From Hydractinia symbiolongicarpus (lineage: Eukaryota; Cnidaria; Hydrozoa; Anthoathecata; Hydractiniidae): DNA of 64,000 nt. A program made the position numbers and the translations under genes. The stretch lies in contig NC_079883.1 in the NCBI RefSeq assembly GCF_029227915.1, positions 31,808,001 through 31,872,000 on the forward strand, given 5' to 3'. The notes under the pieces are model-generated. The model was not told where the DNA came from. It saw only the letters and a list, made by a program, of their open reading frames with translations, and searched no databases. This document shows positions 37,434 through 46,966 of the stretch, one piece after another (within the stretch, counting starts at the first letter, position 1; every line of letters begins with the position of its first letter).

Positions 37434-39224
37434 TCAGTCCTTAGATTTATAATTAGCCAAAAGAAACTTATTTGTGTGACGACATTTAACAATGAGTTCA
37501 CTGCGTTTGTTTAAAAGCTCACTTTTGTCTTTGTAAAAGAGGATTTCAAATTTTTCTTGAAGACAAAGAGGACAATTTCGTGAATTGTTAGTGTAGCTTT
37601 GTACTTGCTTGATGGTCGACCATTTGAGCGTCGGGGTGACATTGCTTTTCTCTTTCAAGTCCCAAACGTATGATGAAAGTGACGTGCTGTTCTTGTACTT
37701 TTTGTTGCTAAAAGACTGTTTGTGGCCATTGAATCTTGTCTTAAACGATTTCTCAGTCAGACCAATGTAGACTTTCTTTTGGTGAGGGGGTGCTGTAACT
37801 TCGCATTTGTATATGACAGACGTCACTTGGCAGTTTCCTTCCAATGGACATTCGGGTTTTCTTCTGCAATTGCAGCTTGCTGTAACTGGTGTGTCGGATT
37901 TCGAGACTTTCGAATTATGCGATTTGATGATGGTGGCCATGTTTTCCATGCAGCTGTAGCTGACCTTTATGTTGTTTTTGTTGAACAGCTTCTTCAGGTA
38001 TCCGCAATGGAAGTGTTTGTTGATAAGAGATAAGAACTTCCTCGCTACGTTTGTTGATACATTTTTATTGTACGGGGGGTTAAACCATATTACATTTCTT
38101 GTACGTTTCTTCTTCCTTCTTCGGGTTTTCTTTTTTGTAAACGTCAGATTGATGTTCTTATATCCGCTTTTTTTCAATGAATCTTCGTAGTCGACTTTCG
38201 CTTTCTCAAAAATTGCTTCATTTGAAGAGTTTTTAGATAAACGATTAGCTATTGCAATTGGCAACTGCTTTAGTATCTGTTGTGGATGATTTGAAGAAGT
38301 GTGTATGTACTGCATGGTGTCGTTTGGTTTTTTGTAAGGTTGGTATGTGCCGTGTTTCAAGTTGAAGGTTACGTCAAGAAAGTCTACAGAATAGAGCCCT
38401 GTGACTATTTCTATCTGGAATCCTATCGATTTGAACAGTTTTATAATGTCTTTTCTCATCTTATCAACACTGCGCCCTTTCATATTGCGTAGAACCATTA
38501 AACCATCATCCCTATACAAGCCTGCGTCTGATTTGTTAATTAGAGATGAAAGCTTATTCAATATGAAGAGTCCCACAAGTTCACATATTTCTGCGCCATC
38601 ATAACTACCCATAGTCACGTCAAAACAGTCGCTGGTCAATTTCTTGGTCCAAGCTTCCTTGTTGAAAAATAGGAGTGATTTTCTGCAGTGGTTGATTGTT
38701 CTCAATTCCTTATCTGAGATCGTTGTGTAGATTTTTGCAAACTCAAGTGCTTCGTTCAAAATCTCTTTAGTTATAGTGGGGTAGAATTCCTTTATATCGA
38801 GTTGTATGAATGAACATGCATCTTTGTTTTCGATAGAATCAAACAACGAAATCGCTTCGTCTGTATTTTTCCATTGGTTCACTTGAATTGAATTTCTGAT
38901 GTCTGAGTTGATTCGATCTAAGATAGATTTGCTTACTTTCCCCAAGTTGCTCTTGCATGGATTGATTAATCTACATGGGAGCTTGGTTTGGAAGTTTTCT
39001 TTATGGTCTTTGAGGGTGATAAAAGCAGGGCTGCTTGCGAGGGATTCGGCTCTCTTGTCAATGTTGTACGAACTGGCGATGTGTTGCGCTTCTAGGTTGG
39101 TCGCTCTTTCGAGGTTCTTTGGCGCTTTTTTGTAGGTCTTTGTGACGTTGTCTTTGAGTAGCTTCGAATGTTCTTCTGGTGTTAAGGTGTATATGTTTGT
39201 GGTTTTGTCTGCAAATACAAGCAT
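37434..39224 (-). CDS. PLE reverse transcriptase / GIY-YIG endonuclease (frameshifted N terminus)
   Basis: A 596-residue ORF from an ATG. RT region: ITLKDHKE around residues 69-76, motif A QLDIKEFYPTI with Asp143, motif B MGSYDGAEICELVG (205-218), motif C YRDDG (237-241) with the catalytic Asp pair 239-240, and motif E-like VDFLDVTFNL (280-289). A Lys/Arg-rich linker at 364-376 could be a nuclear localisation signal. A Cys cluster follows (C451, C453, C459, C465: CX1CX5CX5C). The GIY-YIG nuclease has IY at 471-472, YIG at 486-488, conserved Arg497, a CPLC pair at 551-554, likely catalytic Glu576 and Asn591. The protein would nick target DNA and copy element RNA at the nick. The ATG at 39224 is probably not the native start, because family homology continues upstream in another frame (39225-39536). 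Family assignment is firm; activity is doubtful. Confidence 0.93.
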   Translation of the reverse strand: MLVFADKTTNIYTLTPEEHSKLLKDNVTKTYKKAPKNLERATNLEAQHIASSYNIDKRAESLASSPAFITLKDHKENFQTKLPCRLINPCKSNLGKVSKSILDRINSDIRNSIQVNQWKNTDEAISLFDSIENKDACSFIQLDIKEFYPTITKEILNEALEFAKIYTTISDKELRTINHCRKSLLFFNKEAWTKKLTSDCFDVTMGSYDGAEICELVGLFILNKLSSLINKSDAGLYRDDGLMVLRNMKGRSVDKMRKDIIKLFKSIGFQIEIVTGLYSVDFLDVTFNLKHGTYQPYKKPNDTMQYIHTSSNHPQQILKQLPIAIANRLSKNSSNEAIFEKAKVDYEDSLKKSGYKNINLTFTKKKTRRRKKKRTRNVIWFNPPYNKNVSTNVARKFLSLINKHFHCGYLKKLFNKNNIKVSYSCMENMATIIKSHNSKVSKSDTPVTASCNCRRKPECPLEGNCQVTSVIYKCEVTAPPHQKKVYIGLTEKSFKTRFNGHKQSFSNKKYKNSTSLSSYVWDLKEKSNVTPTLKWSTIKQVQSYTNNSRNCPLCLQEKFEILFYKDKSELLNKRSELIVKCRHTNKFLLANYKSKD

Positions 39225-39536
39225 TTGTTCGAAGATTTGATTTTCTTGATGTCATCTTTCAGTTTGGACTGGAAATCGTCACTTTGGTTGCGGAATTTTA
39301 TCGAGGCAACCATATCAAGTAAGTCGTTTTCGAATTTATCGAGCTCTTGATGCGGTGGTGGCGTGTTTCTGCTTTTAAATCCGAAGTTTTCTTTTGTATG
39401 TTCGTTTTGGTCATAGTTGTTCTCGTTATGGTACCCAAATAGCTTCCAGCGCATTCTCTTGATTACTGCTTCGGTTTTATCAATCAATTTCAAGATATAA
39501 TTATTCTTGTTTGGTGTAGGTATATTTTTCAACGAG
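39182..39536 (-). pseudogene. PLE copy 1 N-terminal coding piece, out of frame with the RT ORF
   Basis: About 117 residues are open from the insertion edge to a stop at 39182. They include KLIDKTEAVIKRMRWK, NFGFKSRNTPPP and a segment ending IKKIKSSNK. From memory of the family, these resemble the region just before the RT domain. At AACAAATGC (around 39224) the family-like reading must move to -1, from SSNK directly into MLVFADKT of the RT ORF. Loss of one A from an AAAA run would explain this. I see no canonical slippery heptamer. There is no ATG in this frame near the beginning, and the frame runs back into satellite. The identical break is in copy 2, so it predates the 5.6 kb duplication. 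Confidence 0.82.
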
Positions 39537-39550
39537 TAGTCAAAAGTATA
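39537..39550. repeat. Target-site duplication, PLE copy 1, 5' side
   Basis: TAGTCAAAAGTATA, identical to 37223-37236. Satellite continues directly with CAAAGAAAGTACCC, so removing the element and one TSD restores a normal monomer. Confidence 0.93.
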
Positions 39551-41285
39551 CAAAGAAAGTACCCTGAGAGTAAACTCATTTCTCGAACGATTTTTTAAAT
39601 TATTTTTTCACCACTAAAACGCATGAGACTTGTAGTTTTCAAAATAGTTTTCATTTTTGATGAGACGCTGAATAAAAGCAGTTTAATCGCCGGCAAACGA
39701 AAACCTGCGATTTCCCTAAATCCCGGACTCGGCCCGTATAGTCAAAAGTATACAAAGAAAGTACCCAGGGAGTAAACTCATTTCCAGAAGGATTTTTTAA
39801 ATTACTTTTTCACCACTAAAACGCATGAGACTTGTAGTTTTTAAAAATGTTTTCATTTTTGATGAGACGCTGAATAAAAGAAGTTTAATCGCCGGCAAAC
39901 GAAAACCTGCGATTTCCCGTAAATCCTGGACTCGGCCCGTATAGTCAAAATTATACAAAAAAGTACCCAGGGAGTAAACTCATTTCCCAAACGATTTTTT
40001 AAATTATTATTTCACCACTAAAACGCATAAGACTTGTAGTTTTCAAGAATGTTTTCTTTTTTGATGAGACGCTGAATAAAAGCAGTTTAATCGCCGGCAA
40101 ACGAAAACCCGCGATTTCCCGTAAATCCCGGGCTTGGCACGTATAGTCGAATGTATACAAAGAAAGTACCCTGTGAGTAAACTCATTTCCAGAACGATTT
40201 TTTAAATTATTTTTTCACCACTAAAACGCATAAGACTTGTAGTTTTTAAAAATGTTTTCATTTTTGATGAGACGCTGAATAAAAGAAGTTTAATCGCCGG
40301 CAAACGAAAACCCGCGATTTCCCGTAAATCCCGGGCTTGGCGCGTAGAGTCAAAAGTATACAAAGAAAGTACCCAGGGAGTAAAATCATTTCCCGAACGA
40401 TTTTTTATATTATTTTTTTACCACTAAACGCATGAGACTTGTAGTTTTCAAAAATATTTTCATATTTGATGGGACGCTGAATAAAAGAATTTTAATCGCC
40501 GGCAAACGAAAATCCGCGATTTCCCGTAAATCCCGGACTCGGCCCGTATAGTCAAAAGTATACAAAGAAAGTACCCAGGGAGTAAACTCATTTCCCGAAC
40601 GATTTTTTAAAGTATTTTTTCACCACTAAAACGCATGAGACTTGTAGTTTTCAAAAATGTTTTCATTTTTGATGAGACGCTTAATGAAAGAGGTTTAATC
40701 GCCGGAAAACGAAAACCCGCGTTTTCCCGTAAATCCCGGGCTTGGTCCGTATAGTCAAATGTATACAAAGAAAGTACCCTGTGCGTAAACTCATTTCCAG
40801 AACGATTTTTTAAATTATTTTTTCAACACAAAAACGCATAAGACTTGTATTTTTTAAAAATGTTTTCATTTTTGATGAGACGCTGAATAAAAGAAGTTTA
40901 ATCGCCGGCAAACGAAAACCCGCGATTTCTCGTAAATCCCGGCTTTGCCCGTATAGTCAAAAGTATACAAAGAAAGTACCCAGGGAGTAAACTCATTTCC
41001 CGAACGATTTTTTAAATTATTTTTTCACCACTAAAACGCATGAGACTTGTAGTTTTCAAAAATGTTTTCATTTTTGATGAGACGCTGAATAAAAGCAGTT
41101 TAATCGCCGGAAAACGAAAACATGCGATTTCCCTAAATCCCGGACTCGGCCCGTATAGTCAAAAGTATACAAAGAAAGTACCCAGGGAGTAAACTCATTT
41201 CCAGAACGATTTTTTAAATTATATTTTCACCACTAAAACGCATGAGACTTGTAGTTTTCAAAAATGTTTTCATTTTTGATGAGAC

Positions 41286-41381
41286 GCTAAATAAAAGCAG
41301 TTTAATCGCCGGCAAACGAAAACCTGCGATTTCGCTGAATAAAAGAAGTTTAATCGCCGGCAAGCGAAAACCCGCGATTTC
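41286..41381 (-). repeat. Hybrid monomer with 48 bp internal duplication (second copy)
   Basis: Same irregular monomer as at 35687-35782, at the 5599 bp offset. Its presence in both units shows that it existed before the duplication. Confidence 0.9.
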
Positions 41382-42822
41382 CCGTAAATCCCGGGCTTGG
41401 CCCGTATAGTCAAAAGTATACAAAGAAAGTACCCAGGGAGTAAACTCATTTCCCGAACGATTTTTTAAATTACTTTTTCACCACTAAAACGCATGAGACT
41501 TGTAGTTTTTAAAAATGTTTTCATTTTTGATGAAACGCTGAATAAAAGAAGTTTAATTGCCGGCAAACGAAAACCTGCGATTTCCCGTAAATCCTGGACT
41601 CGGCCGTATAGTCGAATGTATACAAAGAAAGTACCCTGAGAGTAAACTCATTTCCGGAACGATTTTTTAAATTATTTTTTCACCACTAAAACGCATGAGA
41701 CTTGTAGTTTTTAAAAATGTTTTCATTTTTGATGAAACGCTGAATAAAAGAAGTTTAATTGCCGGCAAACGAAAACCTGCGATTTCCTGTAAATCCTGGA
41801 CTCGGCCGTATAGTCAAAAGTATACAAAAAAAGTACCCAGGGAGTAAACTCATTTCCCAAACGATTTTTTAAATTATTATTTCACCACTAAAACGCATGA
41901 GACTTGTAGTTTTCAGGAATGTTTTCATTTTTGATGAGACGCTGAATAAAAGCAGTTTAATCGCCGGCAAACGAAAACCCGCGATTTCCCGTAAATCCCG
42001 GGCTTGGCACGTATAGTCGAATGTATACAAAGAAAGTACCCTGAGAGTAAACTCATTTCCAGAACGATTTTTTAAATTATTTTTTCACCACTAAAACGCA
42101 TAAGACTTGCAGTTTTTAAAAATGTTTCCATTTTTGATGAGACGCTGAATAAAAGAAGTTTAATCGCCGGCAAACGAAAACCCGCGATTTCCCGTAAATC
42201 CCGGCTTGGCCCGTATAGTCAAAAGTATACAAAGAAAGTACCCAGGGAGTAAACTCATTTCCCGAACGATTTTTTAAATTATTTTTTCACCACTAAAACG
42301 CATGAGACTTGTAGTTTTCAAAAATGTTTTCATTTTTGATGAGACGCTGAATAAAAGCAGTTTAATCGCCGGCAAACGAAAACCTGCGATTTCCCTAAAT
42401 CCCGGACTCGGCCCGTATAGTCAAAAGTATACAAAGAAAGTACCCAGGGAGTAAACTCATTTCCAGAACGATTTTTTAAATTATTTTTTTACCACTAAAA
42501 CGCATAAGACTTGTAGTTTTTAAAAATGTTTTCACTTTTGATGAGACGCTGAATAAAAGAAGTATAATCGCCGGCAAACGAAAACCCGCGATTTCCCGTA
42601 AATCCCGGGCTTGGCCCGTACAGTCAAAAGTATACAAAGAAGGTACCCAGGGAGTAAACTCATTTTCCGAACGATTTTTTATATTATTTTTTTACCACTA
42701 AACGCATGAGACTTGTAGTTTTCAAAAATATTTTCATATTTGATGGGACGCTGAATAAAAGAAGTTTAAATACCGGCAAACGAAAATCCGCGATTTCCCG
42801 TAAATCCCGGACTCGGCCCGTA

Positions 42823-42836
42823 TAGTCAAAAGTATA
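42823..42836. repeat. Target-site duplication, PLE copy 2, 3' side
   Basis: TAGTCAAAAGTATA, the same 14 bp as at copy 1. It was copied with the element and does not mark a second insertion event. Confidence 0.93.
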
Positions 42837-43033
42837 GTAAAGGAAGTAAAAATTAACTTGACATTGGTTCGGTACTCCGAGTTTCGTGTTATACACTCAT
42901 CAGCCAAATTATACAAGTGAAAAAAGTAAACAAAAAAATTCGTATCTATCTATTTGACAAGATAAATTCCTAAGAGACATCATTAAATGCGTGGTGTTAT
43001 AAACATGTGAATAGATAATTGGCTAAGTAATTA
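42837..43033 (-). other. PLE copy 2 3' untranslated region
   Basis: Same 197 bp 3' region as in copy 1, including the ribozyme and the AT-rich tail ending at the satellite. Confidence 0.75.
42856..42918 (-). ncRNA. Type I hammerhead ribozyme in PLE copy 2
   Basis: Identical to the copy 1 ribozyme: CUGAUGA, helix II GUGU/ACAC, GAAA, helix III ACU/AGU, cleavage triplet GUA with the predicted cut between 42873 and 42872, helix I UUUGG/CCGAA and outer stem ACUUG/CAAGU. Confidence 0.88.
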
Positions 43034-44824
43034 TCAGTCCTTAGATTTATAATTAGCCAAAAGAAACTTATTTGTGTGACGACATTTAACAATGAGTTCA
43101 CTGCGTTTGTTTAAAAGCTCACTTTTGTCTTTGTAAAAGAGGATTTCAAATTTTTCTTGAAGACAAAGAGGACAATTTCGTGAATTGTTAGTGTAGCTTT
43201 GTACTTGCTTGATGGTCGACCATTTGAGCGTCGGGGTGACATTGCTTTTCTCTTTCAAGTCCCAAACGTATGATGAAAGTGACGTGCTGTTCTTGTACTT
43301 TTTGTTGCTAAAAGACTGTTTGTGGCCATTGAATCTTGTCTTAAACGATTTCTCAGTCAGACCAATGTAGACTTTCTTTTGGTGAGGGGGTGCTGTAACT
43401 TCGCATTTGTATATGACAGACGTCACTTGGCAGTTTCCTTCCAATGGACATTCGGGTTTTCTTCTGCAATTGCAGCTTGCTGTAACTGGTGTGTCGGATT
43501 TCGAGACTTTCGAATTATGCGATTTGATGATGGTGGCCATGTTTTCCATGCAGCTGTAGCTGACCTTTATGTTGTTTTTGTTGAACAGCTTCTTCAGGTA
43601 TCCGCAATGGAAGTGTTTGTTGATAAGAGATAAGAACTTCCTCGCTACGTTTGTTGATACATTTTTATTGTACGGGGGGTTAAACCATATTACATTTCTT
43701 GTACGTTTCTTCTTCCTTCTTCGGGTTTTCTTTTTTGTAAACGTCAGATTGATGTTCTTATATCCGCTTTTTTTCAATGAATCTTCGTAGTCGACTTTCG
43801 CTTTCTCAAAAATTGCTTCATTTGAAGAGTTTTTAGATAAACGATTAGCTATTGCAATTGGCAACTGCTTTAGTATCTGTTGTGGATGATTTGAAGAAGT
43901 GTGTATGTACTGCATGGTGTCGTTTGGTTTTTTGTAAGGTTGGTATGTGCCGTGTTTCAAGTTGAAGGTTACGTCAAGAAAGTCTACAGAATAGAGCCCT
44001 GTGACTATTTCTATCTGGAATCCTATCGATTTGAACAGTTTTATAATGTCTTTTCTCATCTTATCAACACTGCGCCCTTTCATATTGCGTAGAACCATTA
44101 AACCATCATCCCTATACAAGCCTGCGTCTGATTTGTTAATTAGAGATGAAAGCTTATTCAATATGAAGAGTCCCACAAGTTCACATATTTCTGCGCCATC
44201 ATAACTACCCATAGTCACGTCAAAACAGTCGCTGGTCAATTTCTTGGTCCAAGCTTCCTTGTTGAAAAATAGGAGTGATTTTCTGCAGTGGTTGATTGTT
44301 CTCAATTCCTTATCTGAGATCGTTGTGTAGATTTTTGCAAACTCAAGTGCTTCGTTCAAAATCTCTTTAGTTATAGTGGGGTAGAATTCCTTTATATCGA
44401 GTTGTATGAATGAACATGCATCTTTGTTTTCGATAGAATCAAACAACGAAATCGCTTCGTCTGTATTTTTCCATTGGTTCACTTGAATTGAATTTCTGAT
44501 GTCTGAGTTGATTCGATCTAAGATAGATTTGCTTACTTTCCCCAAGTTGCTCTTGCATGGATTGATTAATCTACATGGGAGCTTGGTTTGGAAGTTTTCT
44601 TTATGGTCTTTGAGGGTGATAAAAGCAGGGCTGCTTGCGAGGGATTCGGCTCTCTTGTCAATGTTGTACGAACTGGCGATGTGTTGCGCTTCTAGGTTGG
44701 TCGCTCTTTCGAGGTTCTTTGGCGCTTTTTTGTAGGTCTTTGTGACGTTGTCTTTGAGTAGCTTCGAATGTTCTTCTGGTGTTAAGGTGTATATGTTTGT
44801 GGTTTTGTCTGCAAATACAAGCAT
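43034..44824 (-). CDS. PLE reverse transcriptase / GIY-YIG endonuclease, copy 2
   Basis: A 596-residue ORF with the same predicted protein as 37434-39224. It has RT motif A Asp143, motif C YRDDG with Asp239 and Asp240, the basic linker 364-376, the Cys cluster 451-465, and GIY-YIG residues IY 471-472, YIG 486-488, Arg497 and Glu576. It shows no changes from copy 1, so divergence since the duplication is too small to show selection either way. As in copy 1, the ATG is probably an internal methionine exposed by the upstream frameshift, and the missing N terminus makes function uncertain. Confidence 0.93.
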   Translation of the reverse strand: MLVFADKTTNIYTLTPEEHSKLLKDNVTKTYKKAPKNLERATNLEAQHIASSYNIDKRAESLASSPAFITLKDHKENFQTKLPCRLINPCKSNLGKVSKSILDRINSDIRNSIQVNQWKNTDEAISLFDSIENKDACSFIQLDIKEFYPTITKEILNEALEFAKIYTTISDKELRTINHCRKSLLFFNKEAWTKKLTSDCFDVTMGSYDGAEICELVGLFILNKLSSLINKSDAGLYRDDGLMVLRNMKGRSVDKMRKDIIKLFKSIGFQIEIVTGLYSVDFLDVTFNLKHGTYQPYKKPNDTMQYIHTSSNHPQQILKQLPIAIANRLSKNSSNEAIFEKAKVDYEDSLKKSGYKNINLTFTKKKTRRRKKKRTRNVIWFNPPYNKNVSTNVARKFLSLINKHFHCGYLKKLFNKNNIKVSYSCMENMATIIKSHNSKVSKSDTPVTASCNCRRKPECPLEGNCQVTSVIYKCEVTAPPHQKKVYIGLTEKSFKTRFNGHKQSFSNKKYKNSTSLSSYVWDLKEKSNVTPTLKWSTIKQVQSYTNNSRNCPLCLQEKFEILFYKDKSELLNKRSELIVKCRHTNKFLLANYKSKD

Positions 44825-45136
44825 TTGTTCGAAGATTTGATTTTCTTGATGTCATCTTTCAGTTTGGACTGGAAATCGTCACTTTGGTTGCGGAATTTTA
44901 TCGAGGCAACCATATCAAGTAAGTCGTTTTCGAATTTATCGAGCTCTTGATGCGGTGGTGGCGTGTTTCTGCTTTTAAATCCGAAGTTTTCTTTTGTATG
45001 TTCGTTTTGGTCATAGTTGTTCTCGTTATGGTACCCAAATAGCTTCCAGCGCATTCTCTTGATTACTGCTTCGGTTTTATCAATCAATTTCAAGATATAA
45101 TTATTCTTGTTTGGTGTAGGTATATTTTTCAACGAG
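44782..45136 (-). pseudogene. PLE copy 2 N-terminal coding piece, out of frame
   Basis: Same 117-residue N-terminal piece and same -1 offset at AACAAATGC (around 44824) as in copy 1. It lacks an ATG near its beginning and opens straight from satellite sequence. Confidence 0.82.
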
Positions 45137-45150
45137 TAGTCAAAAGTATA
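45137..45150. repeat. Target-site duplication, PLE copy 2, 5' side
   Basis: TAGTCAAAAGTATA, followed directly by CAAAGAAAGTACCC of the satellite. Confidence 0.93.
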
Positions 45151-46858
45151 CAAAGAAAGTACCCTGAGAGTAAACTCATTTCTCGAACGATTTTTTAAAT
45201 TATTTTTTCACCACTAAAACGCATGAGACTTGTAGTTTTCAAAATAGTTTTCATTTTTGATGAGACGCTGAATAAAAGCAGTTTAATCGCCGGCAAACGA
45301 AAACCTGCGATTTCCCTAAATCCCGGACTCGGCCCGTATAGTCAAAAGTATACAAAGAAAGTACCCAGGGAGTAAACTCATTTCCAGAAGGATTTTTTAA
45401 ATTACTTTTTCACCACTAAAACGCATGAGACTTGTAGTTTTTAAAAATGTTTTCATTTTTGATGAAACGCTGAATAAAAGAAGTTTAATTGCCGGCAAAC
45501 AAAAACCTGCGATTTCCCGTAAATCCTGGACTCGGCCCGTATAGTCAAAAGTATACAAAGAAAGTACCCAGGGAGTAAACTCATTTCCCAAACGATTTTT
45601 TAAATTATTATTTCACCACTAAAACGCATGAGACTTGTAGTTTTCAAGAAAGTTTTCATTTTTGATGAGACGCTGAATAAAAGCAGTTTAATCGCCGGCA
45701 AACGAAAACCCGCGATTTCCCGTAAATCCCGGGCTTGGCACGTATAGTCGAATGTATACAAAGAAAGTACCCTGAGAGTAAACTCATTTCCAGAACGATT
45801 TTTTAAATTATTTTTTCACCACTAAAACGCATAAGACTTGTAGTTTTTAAAAATATTTTCATTTTTGATGAGACGCTGAATAAAAGAAGTTTAATCGCCG
45901 GCAAACGAAAACCCGCGATTTCCCGTAAATCCCGGCTTGGCCTGTATAGTCAAAAGTATACAAAGAAAGTACCCAGGGAGTAAACTCATTTCCCGAACGA
46001 TTTTTTAAATTATTTTTTCACCACTAAAACGCATGAGACTTGTAGTTTTCAAAAATGTTTTCATTTTTGATGAGACGCTGAATAAAAGCAGTTTAATCGC
46101 CGGCAAACGAAAACCTGCGATTTCCCAAAATCCCGGACTCGGCCCGTATAGTCAAAAGTATACAAAGAAAGTACCCAGGGAGTAAACTCATTTCCAGAAC
46201 GATTTTTTAAATTACTTTTTCACCACTAAAACGCATGAGACTTGTAGTTTTTAAAAATGTTTTCATTTTTGATGAAACGCTGAATAAAAGAAGTTTAATT
46301 GCCGGCAAACGAAAACCTGCGATTTCCCGTAAATCCTGGACTCGGCCCGTATAGTCAAAAGTATACAAAGAAAGTACCCAGGGAGTAAACTCCTTTCCCA
46401 AACGATTTTTTAAATTATTATTTCACCACTAAAACGCATGAGACTTGTAGTTTTCAAGATTGTTTTCATTTTTGATGAGACGCTGAATAAAAGCAGTTTA
46501 ATCGCCGGCAAACGAAAACCCGCGATTTCCCGTAAATCCCGGGCTTGGCACGTATAGTCGAATGTATACAAAGAAAGTACCCTGAGAGTAAACTCATTTC
46601 CAGAACGATTTTTTAAATTATTTTTTCACCACTAAAACGCATAAGACTTGTAGTTTTTAAAAATGTTTTCATTTTTGATGAGACGCTGAATAAAAGAAGT
46701 TTAATCGCCGGCAAACGAAAACCCGCGAGTTCCCGTAAATCCCGGCTTGGCCCGTATAGTCAAAAGTATACAAAGAAAGTACCCAGGGAGTAAACTCATT
46801 TCCCGAACGATTTTTTAAATTATTTTTTCACCACTAAAACGCATGAGACTTGTAGTTT

Positions 46859-46880
46859 TCAAAAATGTTTTCATTTTTGA
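46859..46880. repeat. Right-arm example of the 22 bp dyad
   Basis: TCAAAAATG (46859-46867) and CATTTTTGA (46872-46880) around TTTT. This is the reverse complement of the left-arm dyad at 402-423 and equally perfect. Confidence 0.9.
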
Positions 46881-46966
46881 TGAGACGCTGAATAAAAGCA
46901 GTTTAATCGCCGGCAAACGAAAACCTGCGATTTCCCTAAATCCCGGACTCGGCCCGTATAGTCAAA

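Larger units (their letters stand above)
37237..39536 (-). mobile_element. Penelope-like retroelement, copy 1, 5' truncated
   Basis: A 2300 bp non-satellite insertion flanked by a 14 bp target-site duplication. On the minus strand the order is: N-terminal coding piece (39182-39536), RT plus GIY-YIG ORF (37434-39224), short 3' region with a hammerhead ribozyme (37256-37318), then satellite. RT fused to a C-terminal GIY-YIG endonuclease, together with a hammerhead motif, is the known combination of Penelope-like elements; LTR elements and LINEs use other endonucleases. There is no 5' untranslated region: the coding frame is already open at the first base after the target site, so the 5' end is truncated. 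No poly-A tail separates the 3' end from the target. The ORF carries a frameshift, so this copy is probably not autonomous. Confidence 0.93.
34220..39818. repeat. 5.6 kb segmental duplication, copy 1 (contains PLE copy 1)
   Basis: Sequence 34220-39865 matches 39819-45465 almost base for base. The offset is 5599 bp until about 36108 and 5600 bp afterwards, because copy 1 reads CTTGTATTTTT where copy 2 reads CTTGTAGTTTTT. The only other difference I noticed is GTAGTTTTT near 35250 versus GTATTTTTT near 40850. The match stops at 34219/39818 on the left and 39866/45466 on the right. The unit includes about 16 monomers, an irregular hybrid monomer and the whole PLE with both target-site duplications. 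Confidence 0.93.
39537..42836 (-). repeat. Satellite array, right arm segment 2 (between the PLE copies)
   Basis: About 16 minus-strand monomers separate the two PLE copies. From 39819 onward the segment repeats the satellite upstream of copy 1 (34220-37236) nearly exactly. Nothing other than satellite is seen. Confidence 0.97.
42837..45136 (-). mobile_element. Penelope-like retroelement, copy 2
   Basis: A 2300 bp element that reads identically to 37237-39536 everywhere I compared it: same truncation point, same frameshift, same ribozyme, same flanking bases. It arose by duplication of the surrounding 5.6 kb, not by retrotransposition. Two real insertions would be expected to differ in target position, TSD or 5' truncation point. 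Confidence 0.93.
39819..45465. repeat. 5.6 kb segmental duplication, copy 2 (contains PLE copy 2)
   Basis: Direct tandem copy of the 34220-39818 unit, including the hybrid monomer at 41286-41381 and the complete PLE. About 47 bp at the end also matches the copy 1/copy 2 boundary, as expected for unequal exchange at homologous monomers. The match ends at 45466, where GATGAAACGC replaces GATGAGACGC. Confidence 0.93.

Noticed and set aside
37722-39135. Plus-strand frames of 63-103 residues inside the PLE, also at 43322-44735
   Set aside because: They overlap the RT/endonuclease ORF antisense and resemble no known domain; they are shadows of the coding strand.
39182-39224. Programmed -1 ribosomal frameshift site in the PLE
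   Set aside because: The overlap lacks a canonical X XXY YYZ heptamer in the correct frame and I see no strong downstream stem; a single-base deletion is simpler.
37237-45136. Two PLE copies as a pair of LTRs or a composite transposon
   Set aside because: Each copy has its own identical TSD and identical flanking monomers. The repeat unit extends well past the element on one side, so this is a segmental duplication.
42837-45136. Independent second PLE insertion at a preferred site
   Set aside because: Identical flanking monomer variants, the same hybrid monomer 1.5 kb away and the same 5' truncation make independent insertion very unlikely.
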